Below, piece by piece: positions 1 to 5,761 of a DNA stretch of 6,794 nucleotides. The stretch is from an uncultured Sutterella sp. (lineage in GTDB: Bacteria > Pseudomonadota > Gammaproteobacteria > Burkholderiales > Burkholderiaceae_F): positions 1 through 6,794 of the forward strand of contig CAAFNI010000096.1 in the NCBI GenBank assembly GCA_900764215.1. Direction: 5' to 3'. How positions within the stretch are numbered: position 1 is the first letter of the stretch; each line of letters opens with the position of its first letter. The notes under the pieces are model-generated. The model did no database searches, was not told the DNA's origin, and saw only the letters and a program-made list of their open reading frames with translations. The position numbers and the translations under genes are program-made.

Positions 1-281
1 AGGCGATAGTGCCAGACGCCGCTCGCGCGGGCGGCGGCCGCGGCCTTTTGAAGCACTTCGACCGCCCGGGCGTAGGAGATGTAGTCGTCGCACTGCAGAA
101 GCGCGAACGCGCGCCAGAGCGCAACTTCAAGGTTGGCCTCGGCCTCTTCCCGCGTAAAGCGCCCCTGTGCGACGCCCTCCTCCACGATCGCGTCGAGACG
201 GGAGAGGAGGCGCCCGACGGCGGTGACGCCGTCTTCGTCGCATGATTCGAGATAGGCTCGGTCGTTGTCGGTCAGGATCAT
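1..281 (-). CDS. Partial CDS (5' end only), uncharacterised, possibly a TPR-like helical protein
   Basis: An open frame begins with ATG at 281-279 and runs without a stop to the left window edge, giving 93 codons. A good Shine-Dalgarno sequence (GAGGTGA) lies about five bases upstream, so the start is well supported. The product begins MILTDNDRAYLESCDEDGVT and is rich in Ala, Glu, Arg and Leu, with regular helical heptad-like spacing. There is no signal peptide or membrane segment. Around residues 60-93 the pattern Y-x-x-A-V-x-x-L-x-K-A-A-x-x-A followed by G-x-W-H-Y-R resembles the first helices of a tetratricopeptide-type repeat, which would suggest a cytoplasmic protein-binding scaffold. 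That is inference from pattern only; the C-terminal part lies outside the window and I do not recognise the family securely. It is separated from the cytochrome operon by that operon's terminator, so it is probably transcribed on its own. Confidence 0.6.
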   Translation of the reverse strand, partial: MILTDNDRAYLESCDEDGVTAVGRLLSRLDAIVEEGVAQGRFTREEAEANLEVALWRAFALLQCDDYISYARAVEVLQKAAAAARASGVWHYR

Positions 282-598
282 GATGTCACCTCGATGTCGT
301 CGGGGACGGGCCGCAGCCTTCGGCTTCGGGCAAAACCGCCCCCGGATTGCGTTGGATTCCCGCGCGGGAGCCGTCGTCGGGCGGCCTTGACGCCGCGCGC
401 ACGCTCCTGCGCAGAGCGGCCGGCATGCGTCCGGAACGGCGGCGGATGAAGCCGCGGCGCTCGGCGGCCGACCTTTTGAATCCATTTTGCACGGGCGGGC
501 CCGAGGCGCGCCTCGGTGCTTTTCACTATTTTCGGCGTACGCCCGGGAGCACTGTGTTTCGAGAGTTTGCCGACGGGAAAACAGACCGTGGAAAAAAA
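282..598. other. Non-coding stretch between the edge gene and the cytochrome operon terminator
   Basis: About 317 GC-rich bases with no convincing gene. Open frames on both strands here are arginine-rich, lack plausible ribosome binding sites and run through the terminator at the right end. The stretch should hold the promoter of the leftward gene starting at 281, but no clear -35/-10 pair is visible on that strand. It contains two perfect palindromes: 16 bp at 501-516 and 12 bp (TCCCGCGCGGGA) at 358-369. The second may be chance in such GC-rich DNA. Confidence 0.6.
501..516. repeat. Perfect 16-bp palindrome
   Basis: CCGAGGCGCGCCTCGG reads identically on both strands with no central spacer. 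It lies about 220 bases upstream of the start at 281 and about 75 bases beyond the U-tract of the cytochrome operon terminator. A spacerless palindrome of this length fits a dimeric regulator site better than an RNA hairpin, but no function is shown. Confidence 0.5.
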
Positions 599-633
599 TG
601 CGCCCCGCAGCCCGAAGCAGCCTGCGGGGCGCA
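592..633 (-). terminator. Rho-independent terminator of the flavoprotein-cytochrome operon
   Basis: A perfect 12-bp stem (arms 599-610 and 622-633, GCGCCCCGCAG type) with an 11-base loop is followed, in the leftward transcript, by seven uninterrupted U residues (A592-598 on the given strand). This is a textbook intrinsic terminator and lies about 50 bases past the cytochrome stop codon. A smaller perfect hairpin (TCACGC-AGC-GCGTGA, 646-660) sits between the stop codon and the terminator. The T-tract is on one side only, so it acts on leftward transcription. Confidence 0.92.
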
Positions 634-685
634 CCCAGTGCCCGGTCACGCAGCGCGTGAAGCCGGCATCCCACTCAACCGGACG

Positions 686-1021
686 TCAGGGCACCTTGAA
701 GCCGAGGCCGTCGGCGTGACAGGCCTGGCAGTAGTTCTGGGACTTCGCATGCTCGCGGTGGCACAGGTTGCAGTCGACCGTTTCCGGGAGGTAGTGGATC
801 GAGACGTGCGGATTTTCCTTGCCGTTTTCGAGCGTGTAGCTCCCCTTGTTGATGTCGGCATGGCAGGTGAGGCACTTTTCGGTCGGGACGGGCTTGAAGC
901 CGTCCTGGTGGCACATCGTGCAGTCCTGCTTGTGCTTGACGGTGGTGGGCATGGCCGTGCCGGCCGCGAAGGCGCCGGCGGCGAAAAGGGCGCCGAAGGC
1001 GATGACAACAAGTTTCTTCAT
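686..1021 (-). CDS. Periplasmic tetrahaem c-type cytochrome (cytochrome c3-like, flavocytochrome c haem subunit)
   Basis: This 111-residue protein should carry electrons to the flavoprotein encoded just upstream. A Sec signal peptide is evident (MKKLVVIAFGALFAAGAFA, cleavage near residues 19-21), so the mature protein of about 90 residues is periplasmic, where haem is attached. Four CXXCH haem-binding motifs are present at residues 34-38 (CTMCH), 50-54 (CLTCH), 84-88 (CNLCH) and 98-102 (CQACH). Exactly four further histidines (30, 72, 76, 91) are available as distal ligands, consistent with four bis-His low-spin haems. Spacing and size match the N-terminal haem domain of Shewanella flavocytochrome c3 fumarate reductase, here a separate polypeptide. 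The start has an AAGGAGA ribosome binding site about six bases upstream. The gene lies 24 bases downstream of the flavoprotein stop, so the two form one operon ending at the terminator at 592-633. Haem number and family are secure; the redox partner is inferred from position. Confidence 0.93.
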   Translation of the reverse strand: MKKLVVIAFGALFAAGAFAAGTAMPTTVKHKQDCTMCHQDGFKPVPTEKCLTCHADINKGSYTLENGKENPHVSIHYLPETVDCNLCHREHAKSQNYCQACHADGLGFKVP

Positions 1022-1045
1022 GATTTTTCTCCTTGAACCCTTTAG

Positions 1046-2608
1046 TTACTTGGCCATGATGCTCTGGGCCGCGATGCGGCCGAACACGATGCCGTCGAGC
1101 ACCGAGTTGCCGCCGAGGCGCGTGACGCCGTGCACGCCGCCCGTGATTTCGCCCGCGGCGTAGAGGCCCGGAATCGGCTTGAAGTCCTGGCCGATCACCT
1201 CGGCCTTTTCATTGATACGCGCGCCGCCCATCGTGTAGTGGAGCTTCGAGGTGAGGCGATGGCCGTACCACGGGCCCTTGCCCATCAGCACGCCTTCGTT
1301 CGGGGTGAGCGGACGGTGGAAGTCGGGATCGAACTCGCGCCCTTCCTTGATCCAGCCGTTGTACTTGGCCATTTCGTCCTTGAGGGGCTCGAGGGGGAGG
1401 CCGTAGAACTTGGCGAGCTCTTCGAGCGTCTCGAACTTCTTCGTGGTGCCGGACTTGAGGGACTTCGTGAGGTAGCGCTCGATCGAGACCTTGGGCACGA
1501 ACTGGCTGTCGGCGATGAGGACCGCGAAGCGCTGCGAGCCGTCTTCGTTCTTGAGCGAGAAGATGTCGTTCGTGAGTTCCGTGCGGTTGCCGAGCTCGTT
1601 GAAGCAGCGGCGGCCCGTCTTCGGGTCGATCGCGAAGCCGTACTGCTTGATGTAGTCGCAGACGTCGGCGCCCATGCCGATGCCCTTGTCGTCGGGCGAG
1701 CACCAGGGGCCCCACTGGATGTAGTCGATGTGAACGGGAACGGCGCCCGCGCGCATGAGCGTGAAGAGCGCGCCGGCCGTGGCGCCCGGATGGTTCGTGC
1801 CTTCGGTTTCCCTGGTGATCTTCGGGTCGATGAGGGAGCACATGCGCCAGTCGTTCACGAAGCCGCCCGCACCGAAGACGATGCCCTTTTCGGCGCGGTA
1901 GAACTTGCGCACGCCCGTCTTGTTCGTGAGGTCGTTGTCGCGGGAGTTGATGTCGAAGACGTAGTCTTCGCGAACGGCGACGCCCACGCACCGGCCGGTC
2001 TCATCCTTGATGATCTCGTCGACGATCGTGTTCTTTCGCATGATGCCGCCGCGCTTCAGGAAATGACGGTGCAGCGGCAGCATGACGGAGATGCCCGCCG
2101 ACACCTTCGGCGCGAGCGAGCGGATCTTGGAGTGCCCGCCCTGGATGAAGGGCGTGGGCGCGAATTCGCAGCCGAGCTTGCGGATGTATTCGAAGCTTTC
2201 AAGGGCCTTGAAGCAGAGCGCGTGCGCGAGCTTCGGGTCGTTGAAGTATTCGCCCGCCTTGAGCGTGTCCTTGAGGAAGAGCTCGGGACTGTCGTCCTTG
2301 ACGCCGTGGGCGAGCTGCTCGGGCGTGCGCGGGACGTTGATCCAGAAGCCCGTGATGGCGGAGTTGCCGCCGAAGACCGGCATCTTGTCGACCATGATCA
2401 CGCGCTTGGCGCCCAGATCAATCGATTCGTTGGCGGCGCACGTGGCCGCAATGCCCGAACCCACGACGATCACGTCGAAGGTCTCGTCCCACTTGATGTC
2501 CTTCGCAGCCGGAAAGTCGCCTTCGCCCGCGGCCTTGGCCGCGGCGGCGCCGCACCCGAGCATGCCGATCGCTGCGAGCCCGCCCTTGAGGAATTCGCGT
2601 TTCTGCAT
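1046..2608 (-). CDS. FAD-dependent reductase, fumarate reductase/flavocytochrome c family, substrate unknown
   Basis: A 520-residue FAD_binding_2-type flavoprotein that should reduce the activated double bond of an organic electron acceptor with electrons from the adjacent cytochrome. The leader (KREFLKGG, hydrophobic stretch, AKA at 24-26) resembles a Tat signal with KR replacing RR, implying folded, FAD-loaded export. The dinucleotide-binding motif is VIVVGSGIAATCAAN (46-60) with D74 ending the second strand; GGNS at 80-83 and GLYAAGEITGGVHG (481-494) are family hallmarks. Compared from memory with Shewanella Fcc3, it keeps the proton-donor Arg (R342 in FNELGNR), the substrate His (H457 in HYTMGG) and the substrate Arg (R497 in TRLGGNS). 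The usual Q-x-H-P-T is Q-W-G-P-W (298-302), so the second carboxylate His is missing, and the Thr-Glu pair appears as Cys-Asp (317-318). Fumarate is therefore doubtful; a monocarboxylic enoate such as a urocanate- or cinnamate-like compound is possible. AAGGAGA lies eight bases before the ATG. Confidence 0.9.
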   Translation of the reverse strand: MQKREFLKGGLAAIGMLGCGAAAAKAAGEGDFPAAKDIKWDETFDVIVVGSGIAATCAANESIDLGAKRVIMVDKMPVFGGNSAITGFWINVPRTPEQLAHGVKDDSPELFLKDTLKAGEYFNDPKLAHALCFKALESFEYIRKLGCEFAPTPFIQGGHSKIRSLAPKVSAGISVMLPLHRHFLKRGGIMRKNTIVDEIIKDETGRCVGVAVREDYVFDINSRDNDLTNKTGVRKFYRAEKGIVFGAGGFVNDWRMCSLIDPKITRETEGTNHPGATAGALFTLMRAGAVPVHIDYIQWGPWCSPDDKGIGMGADVCDYIKQYGFAIDPKTGRRCFNELGNRTELTNDIFSLKNEDGSQRFAVLIADSQFVPKVSIERYLTKSLKSGTTKKFETLEELAKFYGLPLEPLKDEMAKYNGWIKEGREFDPDFHRPLTPNEGVLMGKGPWYGHRLTSKLHYTMGGARINEKAEVIGQDFKPIPGLYAAGEITGGVHGVTRLGGNSVLDGIVFGRIAAQSIMAK

Positions 2609-2632
2609 TTTTCGTTTCTCCTTGACGCGGCC

Positions 2633-2660
2633 GATCCGAAGTTCGCGGATTCGGACTTCG
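2633..2660. repeat. Imperfect tandem 13-mer with 15-bp period in the flavoprotein leader
   Basis: Positions 2633-2645 (GATCCGAAGTTCG) and 2648-2660 (GATTCGGACTTCG) match at 10 of 13 bases. The same segment also gives a 6-bp inverted repeat (CGAAGT at 2637-2642, ACTTCG at 2655-2660). It lies between the predicted transcription start and the ribosome binding site of the leftward operon, so it could be a regulator site or a leader structure. No function is demonstrated. Confidence 0.35.
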
Positions 2661-2696
2661 AGAGGTCAATCGACCGCTTGTTAGTACCGTCCATAC

Positions 2697-2724
2697 TGTA
2701 TAGTTAAGGTGCGGTTAAGCACAA
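2697..2724 (-). promoter_or_regulatory. Candidate promoter of the flavoprotein-cytochrome operon
   Basis: Read leftward, TTGTGC (2724-2719) and TATACA (2702-2697) are separated by 16 bases and resemble sigma-70 -35 and -10 boxes (three and four of six consensus bases). Transcription would start near 2690, leaving a leader of about 80 bases before the ATG at 2608. The -10 region overlaps a 9-bp palindrome, ATACTGTAT (2693-2701). The match is modest; the location in an AT-richer island between divergent genes supports it. Confidence 0.4.
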
Positions 2725-2744
2725 GACCCGAAGCCTCGGGTCTT
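2723..2744. repeat. Perfect 9-bp hairpin between the divergent promoters
   Basis: AAGACCCGA (2723-2731) and TCGGGTCTT (2736-2744) form a perfect 9-bp stem around a 4-base loop. It overlaps the -35 box of the leftward promoter. On the rightward strand it is followed only by TCCC, so it is at best a weak terminator there; on the leftward strand no U-tract follows. An operator role, or termination of readthrough towards tetR, is possible. Confidence 0.45.
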
Positions 2745-2769
2745 TCCCTGAGAGGGTTAACCAGAGGAT

Positions 2770-2799
2770 TTGTATGCGCGGGCTCAAATGCCGCATACT
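2770..2799 (+). promoter_or_regulatory. Candidate tetR promoter with embedded inverted repeat (possible operator)
   Basis: TTGTAT (2770-2775) and CATACT (2794-2799), 18 bases apart, are a plausible sigma-70 pair for the rightward gene. An inverted repeat, GTATGCG (2772-2778) and CGCATAC (2792-2798) with a 13-base spacer, spans exactly from the -35 to the -10 box. Inside it sits a second palindrome, ATGCCGCAT (2788-2796). Sites in this position are typical for autorepression by TetR-family proteins; that the encoded regulator binds here is inference. Confidence 0.4.
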
Positions 2800-2802
2800 C
2801 GT

Positions 2803-2819
2803 GCAAAGAGACGCTTTGC
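2803..2819. repeat. Inverted repeat near the predicted tetR transcription start
   Basis: GCAAAG (2803-2808) and CTTTGC (2814-2819) form a perfect 6-bp inverted repeat with a 5-base spacer. It lies just downstream of the candidate -10 box and about 22 bases before the tetR start codon. It could be a second operator or a 5' leader hairpin. Confidence 0.4.
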
Positions 2820-2828
2820 GCAGTCAAC

Positions 2829-2835
2829 AGAAGGA
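2829..2835 (+). promoter_or_regulatory. Ribosome binding site that selects the tetR start at 2842
   Basis: AGAAGGA lies six bases before ATG 2842, which is optimal spacing. It directly abuts the alternative ATG at 2836 and is 15 bases before the ATG at 2851. The frame is also open to a TTG at 2770, but that codon has no ribosome binding site and falls inside the promoter region. Confidence 0.65.
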
Positions 2836-2841
2836 ATGCGA

Positions 2842-3501
2842 ATGGAAGGAATGGAAAACGACGCCCCCGCAGGCGTTGAAGAGGAAGGTGCGGACAGGGA
2901 AGCTCCCGGCGGACACGCGGTGCGCCGCCGCGCGAACGGGCGCGCGACGCGCCAAAAGATTCTCGCGGCCGCGCGCGCGATCATCATCGAAAAGGGCACG
3001 GACAGCCTTTCGATCGACCGGGTCATCAGGGAGGCGGGCGTCTCGAAGGGCTCCTTCATGTATCACTTCCCGAGCCGCCAGGCGCTCGTCGAGGCGCTCG
3101 TGAACGAATACGCCGCGCACCTCGCGGAGGTGGAGACGGACCTGAACCGCAAGGCCTCCGGGGCGTGCCCCATGCTCGAAGCCTACGCCGAGTGGTACAA
3201 GGGCTTCACGTCGGGCGACATCGACAGCGGGTCGTCGCCGCTCGTGGCGCTCGCCATGGCCTCAAGGGAAAACCGCAAGTTAATGGAGCCCGTGCGCGAG
3301 TGGTACAGGCATTACTTTGACCGCGTCAAGGCCGAGCCCTGCGGGCCCGAAAAGGCGCTCGTCTACACGCTCGCCTACGACGCCCTCTTCTTTCACCATC
3401 TCTTCGGCACGGACGTGCTCACCCGGGAAGAAAAGACGTCCGTCACCCGTGCGCTCAAGGCGCTCGCCGACGAGGGACTCGAAGGCCGCGAGCCTCAATA
3501 G
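2842..3501 (+). CDS. TetR/AcrR-family transcriptional regulator
   Basis: A 219-residue protein, usual length for the family. After a charged, probably flexible N-terminal tail of about 30 residues (rich in Glu, Gly and Pro), the DNA-binding domain runs from roughly residue 34 to 85: a first helix with T-R-Q-K-I-L-A-A-A, then S-I-D-R-V-I-R-E-A-G-V-S-K-G-S-F-M-Y-H-F-P-S-R-Q-A-L, the canonical TetR helix-turn-helix and its following Y-H-F helix. The rest is an all-helical ligand-binding and dimerisation domain with clustered aromatics (YAEWYKGF, EWYRHYFDR, FFHHLF) and two Cys; I cannot assign its ligand. It is transcribed divergently from the flavoprotein-cytochrome operon with shared upstream DNA, so it most likely controls that operon and itself in response to the reductase substrate or a related compound. 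The start at 2842 is chosen for ribosome-binding-site spacing. Confidence 0.9.
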   Translation: MEGMENDAPAGVEEEGADREAPGGHAVRRRANGRATRQKILAAARAIIIEKGTDSLSIDRVIREAGVSKGSFMYHFPSRQALVEALVNEYAAHLAEVETDLNRKASGACPMLEAYAEWYKGFTSGDIDSGSSPLVALAMASRENRKLMEPVREWYRHYFDRVKAEPCGPEKALVYTLAYDALFFHHLFGTDVLTREEKTSVTRALKALADEGLEGREPQ

Positions 3502-3520
3502 TCCGAAACAGTCCGAACCC

Positions 3521-3535
3521 GTGGGCGAAGCCCGC
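3521..3535. terminator. Small hairpin between convergent tetR and recD2 (weak terminator candidate)
   Basis: GTGGGC and GCCCGC pair around a GAA loop (six pairs including one G-U). It is the only structure in the 37 bases between the two convergent stop codons. Neither side has a U-tract, so termination here would be inefficient or Rho-assisted. A direct repeat GTCCGAA (3501-3507 and 3511-3517) adjoins it. Confidence 0.25.
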
Positions 3536-3538
3536 CCT

Positions 3539-5761
3539 TCACTCGAGCTCGAGCGCGGGCGCTGCGCCGTCCCTGAGCTCGAGCCAGTGTCTGAGCCCCG
3601 TGTTGCGCCTTGTCGTCTGCCTGCCGCGCACGGCCATGGCGAGCGCCTTCTTTTCGCCCACGATCACGACGAGCTTTTTGCCGCGGGTGACCCCCGTGTA
3701 GACGAGGTTGCGCTTCAACATCACGTAGTGCTGCATCGTGACGGGGAGGATCACGATCGGGTATTCGCTCCCCTGCGACTTGTGAATCGTCGTGGCGTAG
3801 CAGAGGACGAGTTCGTCAAGTTCGGCGTAGGGGTAGACGACGATGCGCCCGTCGAAGTCGACGGAGAGCTCCTCCTCTTCCGGATCAAGCTTCGTGACGA
3901 ACCCGATGTCGCCGTTGAAGACGTCGCGGTCGTAGTTGTTCTCTATCTGCATCACCTTGTCGCCGGGACCGAAGGTCGTGCCGAACTTCTGCACGGCGGC
4001 GTCGCCGGGCGGGTTGAGTGCCGATTGGAGCACTTCGTTGAGGCTCCTCGCGCCGGCGCTCCCGCGGTTCATCGGGCAGAGGATCTGGATGTCGCGCACG
4101 GGATCGACCCCGTAGGCCTTCGGCAGGCGGTCCTTCACGAGGCTCGTGAGGAGCGCGGGCATCTGCGCGGAATCTTCTAGCGTGAGGAAGTAGCAGTCGC
4201 CCCGCTCCGCCTTCGTGGGAAATTCGGGCATGCGCCCCGCGTTGATCGCGTGCGCGGCCTTGATGATCCACGACGAGGCCGCCTGACGAAAGACTTCGGT
4301 GAGGCGGATGACGGGCACGGCCTTCGAGTCGATGAGGTCTGAGAGAAATGCGCCCGGGCCCACCGACGGGAGCTGATCGACGTCGCCCACGAAGATGACG
4401 GCCGTTTGGGAGCCGATCGCCTTGATGAGGTTGTTGGCGAGCACCGCGTCGACCATCGAGCATTCGTCGGCAACGAGCAGATCGCATTCAAGGGGCTTTT
4501 CTTCGTTCCGCTTGAATTCCATCGTCGCGGGATCGATTTCAAGGAGCCGATGGATGGTTTTGGCTTCCATGCCGGACGATTCGGAGAGGCGCTTGGCGGC
4601 GCGCCCCGTCGGGGCGCAGAGCATGATGCGAACGCCCTTGGCCTGAAGGATCGTGAGGATGGCCTTGACGATCGTGGTTTTTCCGACGCCCGGACCGCCG
4701 GTGATCACCATGACCTTGGAGCGAAGCGCTTCGGCCACGGCCTCGCGCTGGCTCGCCGCGAGCGTGAGCCCGAGCTTTTCCTCCGCCCAGGGAAGGGCCT
4801 TCGCCGCGTCGATCCGGGGCCAGGGCGGCGCGGTGCGCGCGAGCGCCCTGAGGTTGCGCCCGACGCTCTTTTCGGCTTGGTAGAGCGAGGCGAGATAGAT
4901 TGACGAGGGAACGGGAAAGTCCGCTTCGATGAGTTCGCCCTCCTCGATTTCGTGGTCGATCGCCTCGGCGATGATGCTCTCGGGGATGTCAAGGAGCTCT
5001 GAGGCCTGCCCTTCGAGGACGCTTCGCGGGAGCGCGCAGTGGCCCTGATTGCCGCTTGCTTCCGCAAGTGCGAACGCTACGCCCGCACGCGCCCGGATGG
5101 GCGACTCGGGCGCGATGCCGATGTTCTTCGCGATGATGTCGGCCGACTTGAAGCCGATGCCGCGGATGTCCTTCGCGAGCCTGTAGGGATTTTCGGAGAC
5201 GATCTTGACGGCGTCCTTGCCGTACTTCTTGAAGATGCGCACCGACTTGGAGGTGCTCACGCCGTTGCCGTGCAGAAACACCATGATCTCGCGGATGACC
5301 TTCTGGTCGGCCCAGCCCGAGGTGATCTTCTCGATCCGCTTGGGACCGATGCCGCGCAGGCCCTTGAGGCGCTCGGGCTCGTTTTCGATGACGCTGAAGA
5401 CCTCCGTCCCGAAGGCCGCCACGAGGACCTTGGCGCAAAAGGGGCCGATCCCCTTCACCATGCCGGAGCCCAGATACTTTTCGATGCCCTTGACGGTCGT
5501 GGGCGCATGGATGCGAAGGACCTGAGCGCGAAACTGCCGGCCGTACTCCTTGTCGACGAACCAGGTGCCGAGCGCCGAGGCATATTCGCCCGGCGTCACG
5601 GAAGGCGCATGGCCCACCAGGGTGACGAGGTCGCGCTCGCCCTTCACCTTCACGCGAAGGACGCAGAAGCCGTTCGCTTCATTGTGGTACGTCACGCGCT
5701 CGACGAGGCCCGAAAGCTTGTCGAAGGGCTGTTCTGGCGTGCGGTTGTCGGGCTGGGACAT
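3539..5761 (-). CDS. recD2: RecD2-type ATP-dependent 5'-3' DNA helicase (RecD/TraA family)
   Basis: A complete 740-residue SF1B helicase, within the 700-800 residue range of RecD2. It unwinds DNA 5' to 3' in repair and recombination, independently of RecBC. The N-terminal portion carries an OB-like region (about 15-85) and helix-hairpin-helix segments typical of RecD2 but absent from RecBCD RecD: GIGPFCAKVL (104-113), LKGLRGIGPKRIEKI (132-146) and IRGIGFKSADIIAKNIGI (199-216). The motor has Walker A GGPGVGKTT (355-363), motif Ia APTGRAAKRL (383-392), Walker B VADECSMVD (430-438), motif III VGDVDQLPSVGPG (458-470), the Arg-containing LTEVFRQA (487-494), an SH3-like insertion (about 598-650), ATTIHKSQGSEYP (656-668) and motif VI VYTGVTRGKKL (687-697). 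All catalytic residues are intact. The ATG at 5761 has GGAG nine bases upstream. It appears monocistronic and is probably a chromosomal housekeeping gene bordering accessory DNA on its upstream side. Confidence 0.96.
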   Translation of the reverse strand: MSQPDNRTPEQPFDKLSGLVERVTYHNEANGFCVLRVKVKGERDLVTLVGHAPSVTPGEYASALGTWFVDKEYGRQFRAQVLRIHAPTTVKGIEKYLGSGMVKGIGPFCAKVLVAAFGTEVFSVIENEPERLKGLRGIGPKRIEKITSGWADQKVIREIMVFLHGNGVSTSKSVRIFKKYGKDAVKIVSENPYRLAKDIRGIGFKSADIIAKNIGIAPESPIRARAGVAFALAEASGNQGHCALPRSVLEGQASELLDIPESIIAEAIDHEIEEGELIEADFPVPSSIYLASLYQAEKSVGRNLRALARTAPPWPRIDAAKALPWAEEKLGLTLAASQREAVAEALRSKVMVITGGPGVGKTTIVKAILTILQAKGVRIMLCAPTGRAAKRLSESSGMEAKTIHRLLEIDPATMEFKRNEEKPLECDLLVADECSMVDAVLANNLIKAIGSQTAVIFVGDVDQLPSVGPGAFLSDLIDSKAVPVIRLTEVFRQAASSWIIKAAHAINAGRMPEFPTKAERGDCYFLTLEDSAQMPALLTSLVKDRLPKAYGVDPVRDIQILCPMNRGSAGARSLNEVLQSALNPPGDAAVQKFGTTFGPGDKVMQIENNYDRDVFNGDIGFVTKLDPEEEELSVDFDGRIVVYPYAELDELVLCYATTIHKSQGSEYPIVILPVTMQHYVMLKRNLVYTGVTRGKKLVVIVGEKKALAMAVRGRQTTRRNTGLRHWLELRDGAAPALELE

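Noticed and set aside
278..649. A leftward 123-codon frame whose stop overlaps the edge gene's ATG (ATGA arrangement)
   Set aside because: The 4-base overlap looks like translational coupling, but the frame starts at a GTG with no ribosome binding site, passes through the intrinsic terminator at 592-633 and encodes an Arg/Pro-rich string; the edge gene has its own strong ribosome binding site.
347..1036. A 229-codon + strand frame covering the non-coding stretch and the antisense of the cytochrome gene
   Set aside because: The cytochrome on the other strand has four CXXCH motifs and a signal peptide; the frame reads backwards through the operon's terminator and has no family features.
1130..2707. 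A 525-codon open frame on the + strand, antisense to the flavoprotein gene
   Set aside because: It mirrors the GC-rich codon pattern of the real gene; the product is an Ala/Val/Glu/Arg-rich string without family motifs, while the opposite strand encodes a textbook flavoprotein with a good ribosome binding site.
2696..2711. Possible LexA (SOS) box beginning CTGT upstream of the reductase operon
   Set aside because: The required ACAG half-site eight bases downstream is absent, and no good CTGT-N8-ACAG was noticed in front of recD2 either.
2770..2841. N-terminal extension of the TetR protein from TTG 2770 (24 more residues)
   Set aside because: TTG 2770 has no ribosome binding site and coincides with the predicted -35 box; ATG 2842 has AGAAGGA at ideal spacing and gives a normal family length.
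3317..4180. A 287-codon + strand open frame overlapping the tetR 3' end and the recD2 3' end
   Set aside because: A shadow of two well-supported genes with low-complexity Glu/Val/Arg composition.
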